Notes under the pieces: model-generated
Seen by the model: only the letters and a program-made list of their open reading frames with translations
Database searches by the model: none
What the model was told of the DNA's origin: nothing
Source: Chloroflexota bacterium
GTDB taxonomy: Bacteria; Chloroflexota; UBA6077; FW602-bin22
DNA length: 64,000 nucleotides
Assembly: GCA_004297775.1 (NCBI GenBank)
Contig: SCUE01000032.1
Coordinates: 62,001-126,000 of the forward strand
Reading direction: 5' to 3'
Shown: piece by piece, positions 16,514 through 25,224 of the stretch
How the letters are laid out: the number at the start of each line of letters is the position of its first letter
Numbering within the stretch: position 1 is the first letter of the stretch
Made by a program: the position numbers and the translations under genes

Positions 16514-16600
16514 CCGCTTCCCTTCGCTCGTACTAACGAGATCAGGTTCTAAGAGTTGGTGGTCTTGATACCGCCTCTCAGCTACTCGCTCCCCCGCGGG
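16514..16600 (-). promoter_or_regulatory. TPP riboswitch (THI element)
   Basis: The minus strand contains the two diagnostic blocks of the thiamin pyrophosphate aptamer: GCTGAGAGG (16574-16581 region) and AACCTGATCTCGTTAGTACG followed by AGCGAAGGGAAGC (16517-16547 region). A G-rich 5' stem strand (CGCGGGGGAGCGAG) is at the far end. It lies about 190 bases before the ThiY-like gene. Such aptamers lower expression of thiamin synthesis and uptake genes when TPP is plentiful, which matches the two genes downstream. Confidence 0.92.
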
Positions 16601-16686
16601 CACAGCACTATGCAGTTGTCGGCCTCGATTGTAGACTGCGTGCGCTCCGGCGGACCGAGACCGCCGCCCGACTCGAGGAGATTGTC

Positions 16687-18633
16687 ATGGCGCGTAGGCT
16701 CACCCCGGAACGTTTCATCTATGACCTTCCATCCGCGTCCGATCCGGCTGTCGCGCCGGACGGCTCGCGCGTGCTCTACACCGTCGGCCAGGCCAACCGG
16801 GCCGAGGACCGCAACGAGAGTCAGATCTGGTGCTCGGCGATCGATGGCACGAACGCCCGCCGCGTGACCTGGACCGGCGTCCGCAATCGTGGCGCGCGCT
16901 GGTCGCCAGACGGCGCGTCATTCGCCTTCGTTTCGGATCGCGCACCGCGCTCCGGCATTTTCCTCGCGGTGACCGGCGACATCGCCGAGCCGCGCGAACT
17001 GATACGCCACGATCACGAGATCTCCGACCTCGCCTGGTCAGCCGACGGCAAACGGATCGCCTACACGGTCTCGGTCGACCCCAACGCCAACACGAACGCC
17101 GACTCCCGAGTGCCGCGACCACGGATCACCGGACGGATCGATTACAAGCGCGACACTCGTGGCTATCTCGGCGACGTACGACGGCAGATCTTCGTCCTCG
17201 ACGTCGCGACCGGCGAGCGCCGACGACTGAGCGTCGGCGCGATCGACCGGTCACGGCCGACCTGGTCGCCCGACGGCCGCTGGATCGCCGCGCTTATTTC
17301 GACCGCCGGCGTCATCACGAGTCAACTGGAGCTCTCGGCCATCGAGGGCGACGAGCGTCGGATCGTCGGCGATCCGTACGGGACCGTCGGCACCTGGGCC
17401 TGGAGCCTCGATGGCACCTCGATCCTCTTCACGGCTGATCCCGATAGATCCGGCCAACCCGAGCACTATGTTTACAGCCTCGCCGACGGCTCGACGCGAC
17501 AGATCACACGCGATTCGATGATCGTCCCGAACTCGGGTTTTCCGGAGATGATTCCAGCCGCGCAGCCAATCTGGCTGGACACGGGGACGGTGCTCTTCAG
17601 CGGATCGCGCGCCGGGGCGAGTGGCATCTACCGCCTCGACATCGCGACCGGCGCGACGATGGAGGAGTCGCGCGATCTCTCGATGCGCAATGGATTCAGT
17701 ACCGACACGGCCCTTCGCTACATCGCCCAGAGTTTCGCCGGTCCGACCGAGACCGGAGAAATCGTGGTCACCGACCGCGTCGCGCGCACCGATCGCGTCA
17801 TCACCTCTCTGAGCGCCGACGTGTTAGCGGTGCATTCCCTGCCGACCTGGGAGCGATTCGAGATCACCCGCGCTGGGTTCACGATCGATTCGTGGCTCCT
17901 GAAGCCGCCCGGATTCGATCCCGCACGGCGCTATCCGGCGGTGATCGACATCCACGGTGGCCCTCAGGCGTTCTACGGGTATGGATTCACGCCGATGCAG
18001 ATGTCGCTCGCCGCGGCCGGATTCCTGGTGCTCGTATCCAATCCGCGCGGATCGAGCTCGTACGGTCGCGCGTTCGTCAACGCGGTCCGCCGCGATTGGG
18101 GCGGCGAGGACTACGCCGACCTGATGGCGGTCGTCGATGCGGTTGCGGCGCGACCGTACTGCGACGAGAAGCGCTTCGGCGTCTTCGGCTACAGCTACGG
18201 CGGCTACATGACGTCGTGGATCATCGGCCACACCGACCGATTCGCCGCCGCGGTCTGCGGCGCGCCCTGCTTCAACCTGGTGTCGATGTACGGATCGAGT
18301 GACATTGGCCATAGCTTCGGCGCGCACCATTGGGGTGGCGCGCCGCACGAGAACTGGGATTGGTACGTCGAGCACTCGCCCTCGACGTACGCGCACCACG
18401 CCCGGACGCCGACGCTGCTTGCCCACGGTGAGGCCGACGATCGTTGCCCGATCGGGCAGAGTGAGGAGATGTATACCGCGCTCAAGGTGGCCGGCTGCCC
18501 GGTCGAGTACGCGCGCTATCCCGGCGGTTCACATCTGTTCCAGCGGCTAGGCCCGCCGTCGCACCGGTTCGACTACCTGGAGCGTGTGGTCAACTGGTTC
18601 CGCCGATACTTGCAGTCGGACGCCACGGCGTAG
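16687..18633 (+). CDS. S9 family prolyl oligopeptidase-type peptidase
   Basis: A 648-residue serine peptidase of the acylaminoacyl-peptidase type. Residues 1-380 form a WD/TolB-like propeller with repeated WSPDG motifs. Residues 400-648 form an alpha/beta-hydrolase with nucleophile Ser in GYSYGGYM, Asp in HGEADDRCP and His in GGSHLF. DIHGGPQAFYGYG supplies the oxyanion loop. There is no signal peptide, so it is probably cytoplasmic, degrading short peptides. GAGGAG precedes the ATG. A strong hairpin follows the stop. Confidence 0.93.
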   Translation: MARRLTPERFIYDLPSASDPAVAPDGSRVLYTVGQANRAEDRNESQIWCSAIDGTNARRVTWTGVRNRGARWSPDGASFAFVSDRAPRSGIFLAVTGDIAEPRELIRHDHEISDLAWSADGKRIAYTVSVDPNANTNADSRVPRPRITGRIDYKRDTRGYLGDVRRQIFVLDVATGERRRLSVGAIDRSRPTWSPDGRWIAALISTAGVITSQLELSAIEGDERRIVGDPYGTVGTWAWSLDGTSILFTADPDRSGQPEHYVYSLADGSTRQITRDSMIVPNSGFPEMIPAAQPIWLDTGTVLFSGSRAGASGIYRLDIATGATMEESRDLSMRNGFSTDTALRYIAQSFAGPTETGEIVVTDRVARTDRVITSLSADVLAVHSLPTWERFEITRAGFTIDSWLLKPPGFDPARRYPAVIDIHGGPQAFYGYGFTPMQMSLAAAGFLVLVSNPRGSSSYGRAFVNAVRRDWGGEDYADLMAVVDAVAARPYCDEKRFGVFGYSYGGYMTSWIIGHTDRFAAAVCGAPCFNLVSMYGSSDIGHSFGAHHWGGAPHENWDWYVEHSPSTYAHHARTPTLLAHGEADDRCPIGQSEEMYTALKVAGCPVEYARYPGGSHLFQRLGPPSHRFDYLERVVNWFRRYLQSDATA

Positions 18634-18642
18634 AGGGTTGGG

Positions 18643-18686
18643 CTGTCTCCGCGACCTGGGCTCAACGCCGGCGGTCGCGGAGACAG
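18643..18686. terminator. bidirectional terminator hairpin between convergent genes
   Basis: A perfect 14-bp inverted repeat (CTGTCTCCGCGACC at 18643 and its complement ending at 18686) with a 16-base loop. It fills the gap between the S9 peptidase stop and the stop of the convergent sugar-binding protein gene. There is no clear T-run on either side. Confidence 0.6.
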
Positions 18687-18696
18687 AGAGCGGCGA

Positions 18697-20187
18697 TTAG
18701 TACGAAGCGGCGACCTTGACGAGTTCGCGAACTGGGCGTAGCTCCTTGTCGAGTTCGTCGGCGACTTCCTTCATCACGGCCTCGACCGGCTCGTTGCTGA
18801 CCGCGACGCGCGAGAGACCCTTGTTGATGATCGAGTCGCCCTTCGCGATCGCGATGCGCGCGTACTCCTGGAACCGTGACTTCGGCAACTGGGACACCGC
18901 GACTTGGAAGTTCGGATCGTCCGCGAACAGCTTGACGACGTCCGGGTGCTTCTCGGCCGACTTGCGCAACGGCATATAACCGGTTTCCTTGAGCCAGTAG
19001 ACGGTCGACTCGGTGTCGGTCGAGAACTTCAGCCACTCGAACGCGGCCGGCTTCTTATCCCCAGCAACCATCGCCGGAATCGCCATACCAGAGCCACCGG
19101 TCGTGCAACCGAAGCCGGCCGGGCCTTCCGGCAAGAATCCGACACCGACCTTGAACTTGGCGCTCTTGCCCATTGACACGAGTTGCGACGTCGAGTTGAT
19201 CAGGCTGGCCGATTTCCCACCCAAGAAGGGCGCCCGCTCGCCGTTTGGACCGGGATCGACGCGCGCGGCCTTGCTCTTGTGAATCATGTCTGAGATCGCC
19301 TGAATGGCCGCGATCGCCGGCGGATCGGCGATCGTGACTTTGATGCCGTCCTCGTCGTTCGAGTAGCGCCCGCCCCACTGCCAGAGCTTCGTCTGGAGCA
19401 CCCAGGGCGACGAATCGGCAATGTGCTCCTGATGGGCGAACTGCGTTGTGTCCGATCCGCTCTTCTTCGTGAGCTTCGGCGCCCATTCGAGCAATTCGGT
19501 CCACGTCTTCGGGGGACGATCCGGCAAACCGGCCTCGGCCCAAGCCTCGCGGTTGTAGTAGAAGATCGGCGTCGAGCGCGACGTGGAGAGCCACCAGAGC
19601 TTTCCGAACTTGACGCCTTCCTTGTAGAGGGCGTCCTGCCAGTCGGACACGTCCATCTTCGTGTCCGCGACGTACTTGTCGAGCGGCTCGAGCTGCTTGT
19701 TCAACCAGAACGGAAGCCAGCCGGCCTCGTGGATCAGAAAGATATCGGGGACCTGCTTGGCGGCCATCGCCGCCTGCATCTTGGTCATGATGTCCGTGTA
19801 GCTGCCCTGGTACTGGGCATCGACCTGGTACTTCGACTGCGACGTGTTGAATCGCCTGGCGAGCTCGGCCTGTGCCTTCTCGGTATTGCCGGAGTGGGCG
19901 CTCCAGAACACAACCTTCATCAGACCCGATCCGCTCGACGGTGCGGCCGCGGCCGGTTTCTCAGCCGGCTTCTCGGCTGGCTTCGGCGCCTCGGCCGGCT
20001 TGGCGGCCTCAGCCGCGGGCTTCGCCGGGGCGATCGTCGCGGTTGGGGCGGGAGCAGGCTTCGGCGGTTCGGCTGGCTTCGGAGGCACGGCTGTCGCGGT
20101 CGGCGCCGGTCCGGCACAGGCAACGAGAATCGCGCCAGCAATCGATCCAGCACTCAAAGCGAGGACTTGTCGTCGAGACAGGTGCAC
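18697..20187 (-). CDS. extracellular sugar-binding lipoprotein (family 1 solute-binding protein)
   Basis: A 496-residue ABC substrate-binding protein of the MalE/UgpB type. The N-terminus has a twin-arginine motif (LSRRQVLALS) and a lipobox (ILVACAGP), so it is likely Tat-exported and lipid-anchored. A Lys/Pro/Ala linker leads to MKVVFWSAHSGNTEKAQAEL. The GTG at 20187 is preferred because GAGGAG lies 7 bases before it; an in-frame ATG at 20202 lacks such a site. It is the last gene after two permeases. The sugar is unknown. Confidence 0.92.
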   Translation of the reverse strand: MHLSRRQVLALSAGSIAGAILVACAGPAPTATAVPPKPAEPPKPAPAPTATIAPAKPAAEAAKPAEAPKPAEKPAEKPAAAAPSSGSGLMKVVFWSAHSGNTEKAQAELARRFNTSQSKYQVDAQYQGSYTDIMTKMQAAMAAKQVPDIFLIHEAGWLPFWLNKQLEPLDKYVADTKMDVSDWQDALYKEGVKFGKLWWLSTSRSTPIFYYNREAWAEAGLPDRPPKTWTELLEWAPKLTKKSGSDTTQFAHQEHIADSSPWVLQTKLWQWGGRYSNDEDGIKVTIADPPAIAAIQAISDMIHKSKAARVDPGPNGERAPFLGGKSASLINSTSQLVSMGKSAKFKVGVGFLPEGPAGFGCTTGGSGMAIPAMVAGDKKPAAFEWLKFSTDTESTVYWLKETGYMPLRKSAEKHPDVVKLFADDPNFQVAVSQLPKSRFQEYARIAIAKGDSIINKGLSRVAVSNEPVEAVMKEVADELDKELRPVRELVKVAASY

Positions 20188-20286
20188 GTTCGTTCTCCTC
20201 ATTCGTGACACGCTTTCAGACGCGTAACGTACCCGAGCCAGAGTCTCGCCGCAACCAATGAGTGTGCCGAGATCTGACACCAGTGC

Positions 20287-21156
20287 CTAACCTTTGACCG
20301 CCCCAGCCGTCAGGCCTTCGATGAACTGGCGCTGCACCCAGAGAAACGCGATCAGGATCGGCGCGATCACCATCATCGTGGCGGCCATCACGACGCCCCA
20401 TTCGTAATTCCCTTCCGCCTCGCGGAGGAATGCCAGGCCGACCGGCAGGGTCCGCATCTCCATCGTATTCGTCACGATAAGCGGCCAGAGATACGCGTTC
20501 CAGTTTCCAATCATCCGGAAGAGCGCGTACGTCACGATCATCTGCTGAGCCATCGGCGCGGCGACGTGCCAGAGCGCGCGGACGTGCCCGCAACCATCGA
20601 TCTTCGCGGCGTCCATCACCTCGCGCGACAGCGTCAGGAAATACTGGCGCATCAGAAACGTCCCGAACGCGGAATACGCGCCCGGAACGATGATGCCGGC
20701 ATACGTGTCGATCCAGTTGAGCGCTGAGATGGTCAGGTAGTTCGGCAGAATGCCAACTTCGGGCGGAACCATCATCGTCGCCAGGACGACAACGAATAGC
20801 GCGTCCCGACGCGGAAATCGGATGAAGCTGAACGCGTAGGCGCAGATCGTCGCGTTCAGAATGCCGAACGCCATTCCCACGATCGTCGTGATGGCGCTGT
20901 TGACGTAGAAGCGCCCGAACGGAACTCTCGACCAGGCGGCGGAGTAATTTTCCGGTCGGAAGGTCTCCGGAATCCAGGTCGGCGGAAAACTGAGAATCTC
21001 CTTGTTGTCCTTGAAGGACGCCAGCGCCATCCAGAGAAACGGCAACAGGATCGCGACGCACGCAAGAAACAGGATCGCGTGTAAAGCGGCGCGACCGAGA
21101 ATCCGACCGGCGCGGATCGAGCCAGCACGCGCTGGCGGCAACGCGACACTACGCAT
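20287..21156 (-). CDS. carbohydrate ABC transporter permease (MalG type)
   Basis: A 289-residue inner-membrane permease with six predicted membrane segments. The EAA-loop motif that docks the ATPase is SREVMDAAKIDGCGHVRALWHVAAP, and the chain ends MALAS/VKG as in MalG-like proteins (QRQFIEGLTAGAVKG). The ATG overlaps the stop of the upstream MalF-type gene by 8 bases. With the lipoprotein downstream, it completes an importer that must borrow an ATPase from elsewhere in the genome. Confidence 0.94.
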   Translation of the reverse strand: MRSVALPPARAGSIRAGRILGRAALHAILFLACVAILLPFLWMALASFKDNKEILSFPPTWIPETFRPENYSAAWSRVPFGRFYVNSAITTIVGMAFGILNATICAYAFSFIRFPRRDALFVVVLATMMVPPEVGILPNYLTISALNWIDTYAGIIVPGAYSAFGTFLMRQYFLTLSREVMDAAKIDGCGHVRALWHVAAPMAQQMIVTYALFRMIGNWNAYLWPLIVTNTMEMRTLPVGLAFLREAEGNYEWGVVMAATMMVIAPILIAFLWVQRQFIEGLTAGAVKG

Positions 21157-22042
21157 AGTGAACCCAGCGCCGACCGATGTACTGCTGAAGGACGGTCAAC
21201 ACGAGAACGAGGCTGAAAAACACCAACGCGATACTTGCGGCCAATCCGGCCTTGAAGAACTTGAACGCCGTTTCGTACAGGTAGTAACTGAGGACGTTCG
21301 TCGCGTCGATCGGGCCGCCAGCCGTCATGACCGCGATCAAGTCGAACGCCTGGAACGAGTAGATGACCGACGTCACGATCACGAAAAACGTGATCGGCGA
21401 TAGCAGCGGAAGCGTGACGTGTCGAAATCGGCTGATGGCGCCGGCGCCATCGACCTTGGCCGCCTCGTACAGCTCGCGCGGAATCGCCTGCAGCCCCGCC
21501 AGGAATATCACCGTCACGTAGCCAATGCGTTGCCAGATCGCGACGATCGTCAGCGACGTCATCGCCCAGGCGGGATCGCCCAACCACTTCGGCGACGCAA
21601 CGCCGACGTAGGACAAGAGAGCGCGTACCAGGCCGTACTCGGCATCGAAAATGAATTGCCACACGATCGCGACGGCGGCCGCGGTCGTGATCGTCGGCGA
21701 GAACACCGCCGCGCGATAGACCGATCGACCGCGCAGACGCTCGTTGAGCGCCAACGCGAGAACGAGCGCGATCGCGACCGTACCGGTCACCGACCCGCCG
21801 ATGAACCGCGCGGTATTGCCGAGAACCTTCCAGAACAGCTTGTCGTTGATGAGATCGCGATAGTTCTCGAATCCGATGAACACGCGAATCGGCGCGCTCA
21901 TGTTCCAGTCGAACAGGCTGAGGTAGGCGGCGAAGACCAGAGGCCAGAAAACGAAAACGCCGAACAGGAGGAAGTTCGGCGCGATGAAGGCGAGAAACGT
22001 GAGTCGCTCGCGCAATTCGAGGCGCGAGCGCGTCCCTATCAC
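21149..22042 (-). CDS. sugar ABC transporter permease (MalF/UgpA type)
   Basis: A 297-residue permease with six membrane segments, opening TFLAFIAPNFLLFGVFVFWP and carrying the EAA loop IPRELYEAAKVDGAGAISRF. The ORF stays open to 22693, but that extension is antisense to the carbonic anhydrase gene. GTG 22042 with AAGGA upstream gives the normal family length. It is the first gene of the importer operon and is divergent from the carbonic anhydrase gene. Confidence 0.92.
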   Translation of the reverse strand: MIGTRSRLELRERLTFLAFIAPNFLLFGVFVFWPLVFAAYLSLFDWNMSAPIRVFIGFENYRDLINDKLFWKVLGNTARFIGGSVTGTVAIALVLALALNERLRGRSVYRAAVFSPTITTAAAVAIVWQFIFDAEYGLVRALLSYVGVASPKWLGDPAWAMTSLTIVAIWQRIGYVTVIFLAGLQAIPRELYEAAKVDGAGAISRFRHVTLPLLSPITFFVIVTSVIYSFQAFDLIAVMTAGGPIDATNVLSYYLYETAFKFFKAGLAASIALVFFSLVLVLTVLQQYIGRRWVHYA

Positions 22043-22154
22043 GACGCGAATCCTTCGATCCGTGACAGGCGCATTCTCAAATCTCCCGTCGATGAGATCG
22101 CTCGACGCGGCGGCATCGTATTGGCCCTGGTATCGCGTGTCAACGCGTTGTACC

Positions 22155-22184
22155 TTGACGACGGCGAGCGGCGGCAGGTATAAA
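22155..22184 (+). promoter_or_regulatory. sigma-70-type promoter of the carbonic anhydrase gene
   Basis: TTGACG (22155-22160) and TATAAA (22179-22184) are separated by 18 bases, close to the housekeeping consensus and unusually clear for such G+C-rich DNA. The start codon is 39 bases downstream of the -10 element, with AAGGGAGG as ribosome-binding site. Confidence 0.6.
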
Positions 22185-22222
22185 TGTATTCCGAGCGGGA
22201 TACTCATAATAAGGGAGGCGTC

Positions 22223-22798
22223 ATGACTGTCACGGTCGAGTTGCTCGAAGCGAATCGCCGATACGCGTCCAGCTTCACGAAGGGAAATCTGCCACTTCCT
22301 CCCGGCCGAAAAGTTGCCGTCCTGATCTGCATGGATGCCCGCATCGACCCGGCCAGGGCGCTCGGGCTCGAGGAAGGCGACGCACACGTCATTCGCAACG
22401 CTGGCGGTCGCGCCAGTGACGACGCGATTCGGTCGCTCGTCATCTCGTACAAGCTGCTCGGCACGCGCGAATGGCTGGTGATTCACCACACGAATTGCGG
22501 AATGGAACTCTTCACGAACGACGTCATTCGCGGTCTTCTCGAGAAGAGCCTCACAACCGCGTCGATCGGCGCCGACGGCTGGTATGACACCGGCGCCGGA
22601 CCTGGTTCCAGCGAGGGGACGTTCATCAATTTCCTGACGATCGACAATCTCGATCAGAGCGTCGTCGACGATGTCCGGCGCATCCGATCCCATCCACTCG
22701 TCCCAAGCGACATCCCAATTCGCGGATTCGTCTACGACGTCAAGACCGGCCAGCTTCGGGAGATAGCGGAGGCGAGCAAGATCGGCGCCGCCGCCTGA
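22223..22798 (+). CDS. beta-class carbonic anhydrase
   Basis: A 191-residue enzyme for CO2/bicarbonate interconversion. The zinc ligands are visible as Cys36 in LICMDARID, and His89 and Cys92 in IHHTNCGM; the Asp38/Arg40 dyad is present. The short length and the [16 protein letters not shown] segment match the compact bacterial clade typified by Rv1284. The ATG at 22223 has AAGGGAGG. It has its own promoter upstream and a long hairpin downstream, so it is probably a single-gene unit. Confidence 0.93.
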   Translation: MTVTVELLEANRRYASSFTKGNLPLPPGRKVAVLICMDARIDPARALGLEEGDAHVIRNAGGRASDDAIRSLVISYKLLGTREWLVIHHTNCGMELFTNDVIRGLLEKSLTTASIGADGWYDTGAGPGSSEGTFINFLTIDNLDQSVVDDVRRIRSHPLVPSDIPIRGFVYDVKTGQLREIAEASKIGAAA

Positions 22799-22813
22799 CC
22801 TGCCAAATGTCGA

Positions 22814-22857
22814 GCGATGCTGACGGATGGACGGCGCGGTCCGTCCGTCAGCATCGC
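22814..22857 (+). terminator. strong hairpin after the carbonic anhydrase gene
   Basis: A 19-bp inverted repeat (starting GCGATGCTGACGGA) with one G-T wobble and a 6-base loop, 16 bases after the stop codon. No T-run follows, so termination may depend on other factors. Confidence 0.55.
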
Positions 22858-22970
22858 GGCGTGGCTAGTGCTTCATGGCCGGCATATTCGCCGGCATCGG
22901 CGTCGCTGCCTCTCCACCTTGTCACGCCGCCTCCAACCGTCGATGATTGGAGCGCGCGGAGAGGGAAGCG

Positions 22971-24239
22971 GTGAATATCGATCTGACGCCGGCGCTGCGC
23001 GAACCGATCCAGCAACTCATCAACCACGCGTCGCGCATCAACAGCTACAAGACTGAGAAGTACTGGTATCCGCTCAGCATCGCGACCTACGACGTCGAAG
23101 AAATCCTGGCCGCGATCGATTCGCTCTGTTCCTTCCGCACGACGATGTGGGAGAAGACCGCCGAGTTCGAGCGCCGCTTCTCTTTCTACCAGGGCAGCAA
23201 AGAGTCGGTTATGGTCAACAGCGGCTCATCGGCCGACCTGCTGATTGCCTTCGCATTGACGAATCCCCAGTCGAAGCTTCTCGAAAAGGGCGACGAGATC
23301 CTCGTGCCCTCGGTGACGTGGCCGACCCAGATCTGGTCGGTCATGATGGCCGGGCTACGCCCTCGCTTCGTCGATACCGATCCGCGAACGCTGAACGTCG
23401 ATCTCGACGACCTACGCCGCAAGATCGGACCCAAGACGCGCGCGATCTCGCTGGTTCACCTGATGGGGAACCCGGTCGACATGTCGGTCGTGCGCGATCT
23501 GTGCACGAAGCACTCGCTCGTGTTGATCGAGGACTGCTGCGAGTCGCTCGGCGCAAAGTTCCGCGGCACGACCGTCGGCAACTTCGGACTGGCGAGCTCG
23601 TTCTCGTTCTTCTTCTCCCACCACATCACGACGATGGAGGGTGGAATGATCACCTGCAATGACCCGACGCTCTCGGACATGTTCCGACTGCTGCGCGCGC
23701 ACGGCTGGGCTCGCAATACGAAGTATCTTCAACTCGACCCGGTCGCGGACATCGATCCGCGCTACATGTTCGTCAACTGGGGTTTCAATGTCCGCCCGAG
23801 CGAACTCCAGGCGGCGTTCGGACTCGAGCAACTGCGGCGCGTCGGCGGCTTCTTCGTCAATCGTCGGGATAACGCGCGGCGATTCGCGAAGCACCTGGAA
23901 CCGCACCGGGACATCATGCGACTCATGGAAGTGCATCCCGATTCGGAATGTTCGTGGTTCGCACTGCCGATCGTGCTGACGCCGGAGTGCCCTTTCTCCA
24001 AGCGCGAACTACTGACGCACCTCGAAAGCGAGGGCATCGAGACTCGGCCGATCGTAGCGGGTAACCTGGCACGGCAGCCGGTCTGCGAGTACTTCCCCGA
24101 CTTGCAGGGTGCCGACTTGCCGGGTGCCGACGCGGTCCACGAACGCGGTTTTTACCTCGGCTTGCACCCCGTCTCCGCGCCGGATCAGCTCGACCGGCTC
24201 GGCGAGACGTTCGATCGGTTCATTCGGCAGCGGACGTAA
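22971..24239 (+). CDS. DegT/DnrJ-fold PLP enzyme with His in place of Lys (ColD-type 3-dehydratase candidate)
   Basis: A 422-residue fold-type-I protein of the sugar aminotransferase family. NSGSSADLLI, EDCCESLGAKFRG and the PLP loop are typical. The loop reads SFFFSHHITTMEGG, so His217 stands where aminotransferases have the Schiff-base Lys. In ColD (GDP-4-keto-6-deoxymannose 3-dehydratase) the same Lys-to-His change turns the enzyme into a PLP-dependent dehydratase making 3,6-dideoxyhexoses. The GTG at 22971 has GGAGAGGG upstream. A GDP-fucose-synthase-like gene follows 28 bases later, as colC follows colD. Confidence 0.85.
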   Translation: MNIDLTPALREPIQQLINHASRINSYKTEKYWYPLSIATYDVEEILAAIDSLCSFRTTMWEKTAEFERRFSFYQGSKESVMVNSGSSADLLIAFALTNPQSKLLEKGDEILVPSVTWPTQIWSVMMAGLRPRFVDTDPRTLNVDLDDLRRKIGPKTRAISLVHLMGNPVDMSVVRDLCTKHSLVLIEDCCESLGAKFRGTTVGNFGLASSFSFFFSHHITTMEGGMITCNDPTLSDMFRLLRAHGWARNTKYLQLDPVADIDPRYMFVNWGFNVRPSELQAAFGLEQLRRVGGFFVNRRDNARRFAKHLEPHRDIMRLMEVHPDSECSWFALPIVLTPECPFSKRELLTHLESEGIETRPIVAGNLARQPVCEYFPDLQGADLPGADAVHERGFYLGLHPVSAPDQLDRLGETFDRFIRQRT

Positions 24240-24267
24240 TCGGCGGGAAGCGGAGGAGCGACAGGCT

Positions 24268-25224
24268 ATGGCACGATTCCCACTCGACGCGCCGATCGTC
24301 GTCACCGGTGGCGCCGGATTCCTCGGTCGGCGCATCGTCGATCGGCTGACCCGCGAGGGATACCGCTCGATCGTCGCGCCGCGGAGCCGCGACGTCAACC
24401 TCACGCGCGAGGTCGATGTCGAGCGGTTGATCGCCGAGTTCAAGCCTCGCCTGGTCATCCACGCGGCTGGCCGCGTCGGCGGCATCTGGGCGAACAGTAC
24501 CTACCCCGGATCGGCGTACTACGAGAATCTGATGATGGCGACGCTCGTCATGGAGCAGGCTCGTCGCGCCGGTGTCGAGAAAGTCGTCAACGTCAGCTCG
24601 GTCTGCGCCTATCCGAACGTCACGCCGGTGCCGTTCCGCGAGGAGAACATCTGGGCGGGTTATCCCGACGCCAGCATGGCGCCGTACGGCCTCGCCAAGC
24701 GGATGATGGCCGTCCAATCGGAGGCGTACCGTCGGGAGTTCGGGTTCAACTCGGTCGTCCTCCTGATGGCAAACCTCTATGGCCCCGGCGATAATTTCGA
24801 CCCACAGACCTCGCACGTCATCCCCGGCCTGGTTCGCAAGTTCGTCGATGCGCAGGCGCGCGGCGACGCAACCGTGACCGCCTGGGGTGACGGCTCCCCG
24901 ACGCGCGAGTTCTTGTACGTCGACGACGCGGCCGATGCGATCGTCCTGGCGGCCGAACGGTACGACGCGAGCGATCCGGTCAACATCGGTTCGAGCCACG
25001 AGATCACGATTCGTGAGCTGACCGAGGAGATTGCACGCACGGTTGGTTTCAGGGGCACGGTGACGTGGGACACGTCGCGTCCGAACGGCCAACCGCGTCG
25101 CAAACTCGACGTCAGCAAGGCCGAGGCACTGTTCGGATTCCGCTCGCGCACGGGATTGGCCGAGGGACTCCGCGCGACGGTTGATTGGTATCAGGCGAAT
25201 CGTGCCCCGGTGGCGACACGCTGA
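24268..25224 (+). CDS. GDP-L-fucose synthase/ColC-like epimerase-reductase
   Basis: A 318-residue extended SDR. Its motifs are VTGGAGFLGRR, AAGRVGGIWAN (the family's GGI-AN motif), SSVCAYP, catalytic YGLAK (YxxxK) and ANLYGPGDNFDP, all typical of the Fcl/WcaG and ColC group. These enzymes epimerise at C3/C5 and reduce GDP-4-keto-6-deoxy sugars. Next to a Lys-to-His DegT protein it could act as ColC in colitose-type synthesis rather than in fucose synthesis. Gmd and ManC are not in the window. The stop abuts the Wzm gene. Confidence 0.85.
   Translation: MARFPLDAPIVVTGGAGFLGRRIVDRLTREGYRSIVAPRSRDVNLTREVDVERLIAEFKPRLVIHAAGRVGGIWANSTYPGSAYYENLMMATLVMEQARRAGVEKVVNVSSVCAYPNVTPVPFREENIWAGYPDASMAPYGLAKRMMAVQSEAYRREFGFNSVVLLMANLYGPGDNFDPQTSHVIPGLVRKFVDAQARGDATVTAWGDGSPTREFLYVDDAADAIVLAAERYDASDPVNIGSSHEITIRELTEEIARTVGFRGTVTWDTSRPNGQPRRKLDVSKAEALFGFRSRTGLAEGLRATVDWYQANRAPVATR

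Noticed and set aside
18697..20280. An earlier start for the sugar-binding lipoprotein at 20280 or 20202
   Set aside because: The GTG at 20187 has GAGGAG at 7-base spacing and begins directly before the twin-arginine motif; upstream starts have no ribosome-binding site.
24268..25224. Calling this gene plainly GDP-L-fucose synthase (fcl)
   Set aside because: The motifs fit both Fcl and ColC. The neighbouring Lys-to-His DegT protein makes a ColC-like role equally likely, so no gene symbol is assigned.
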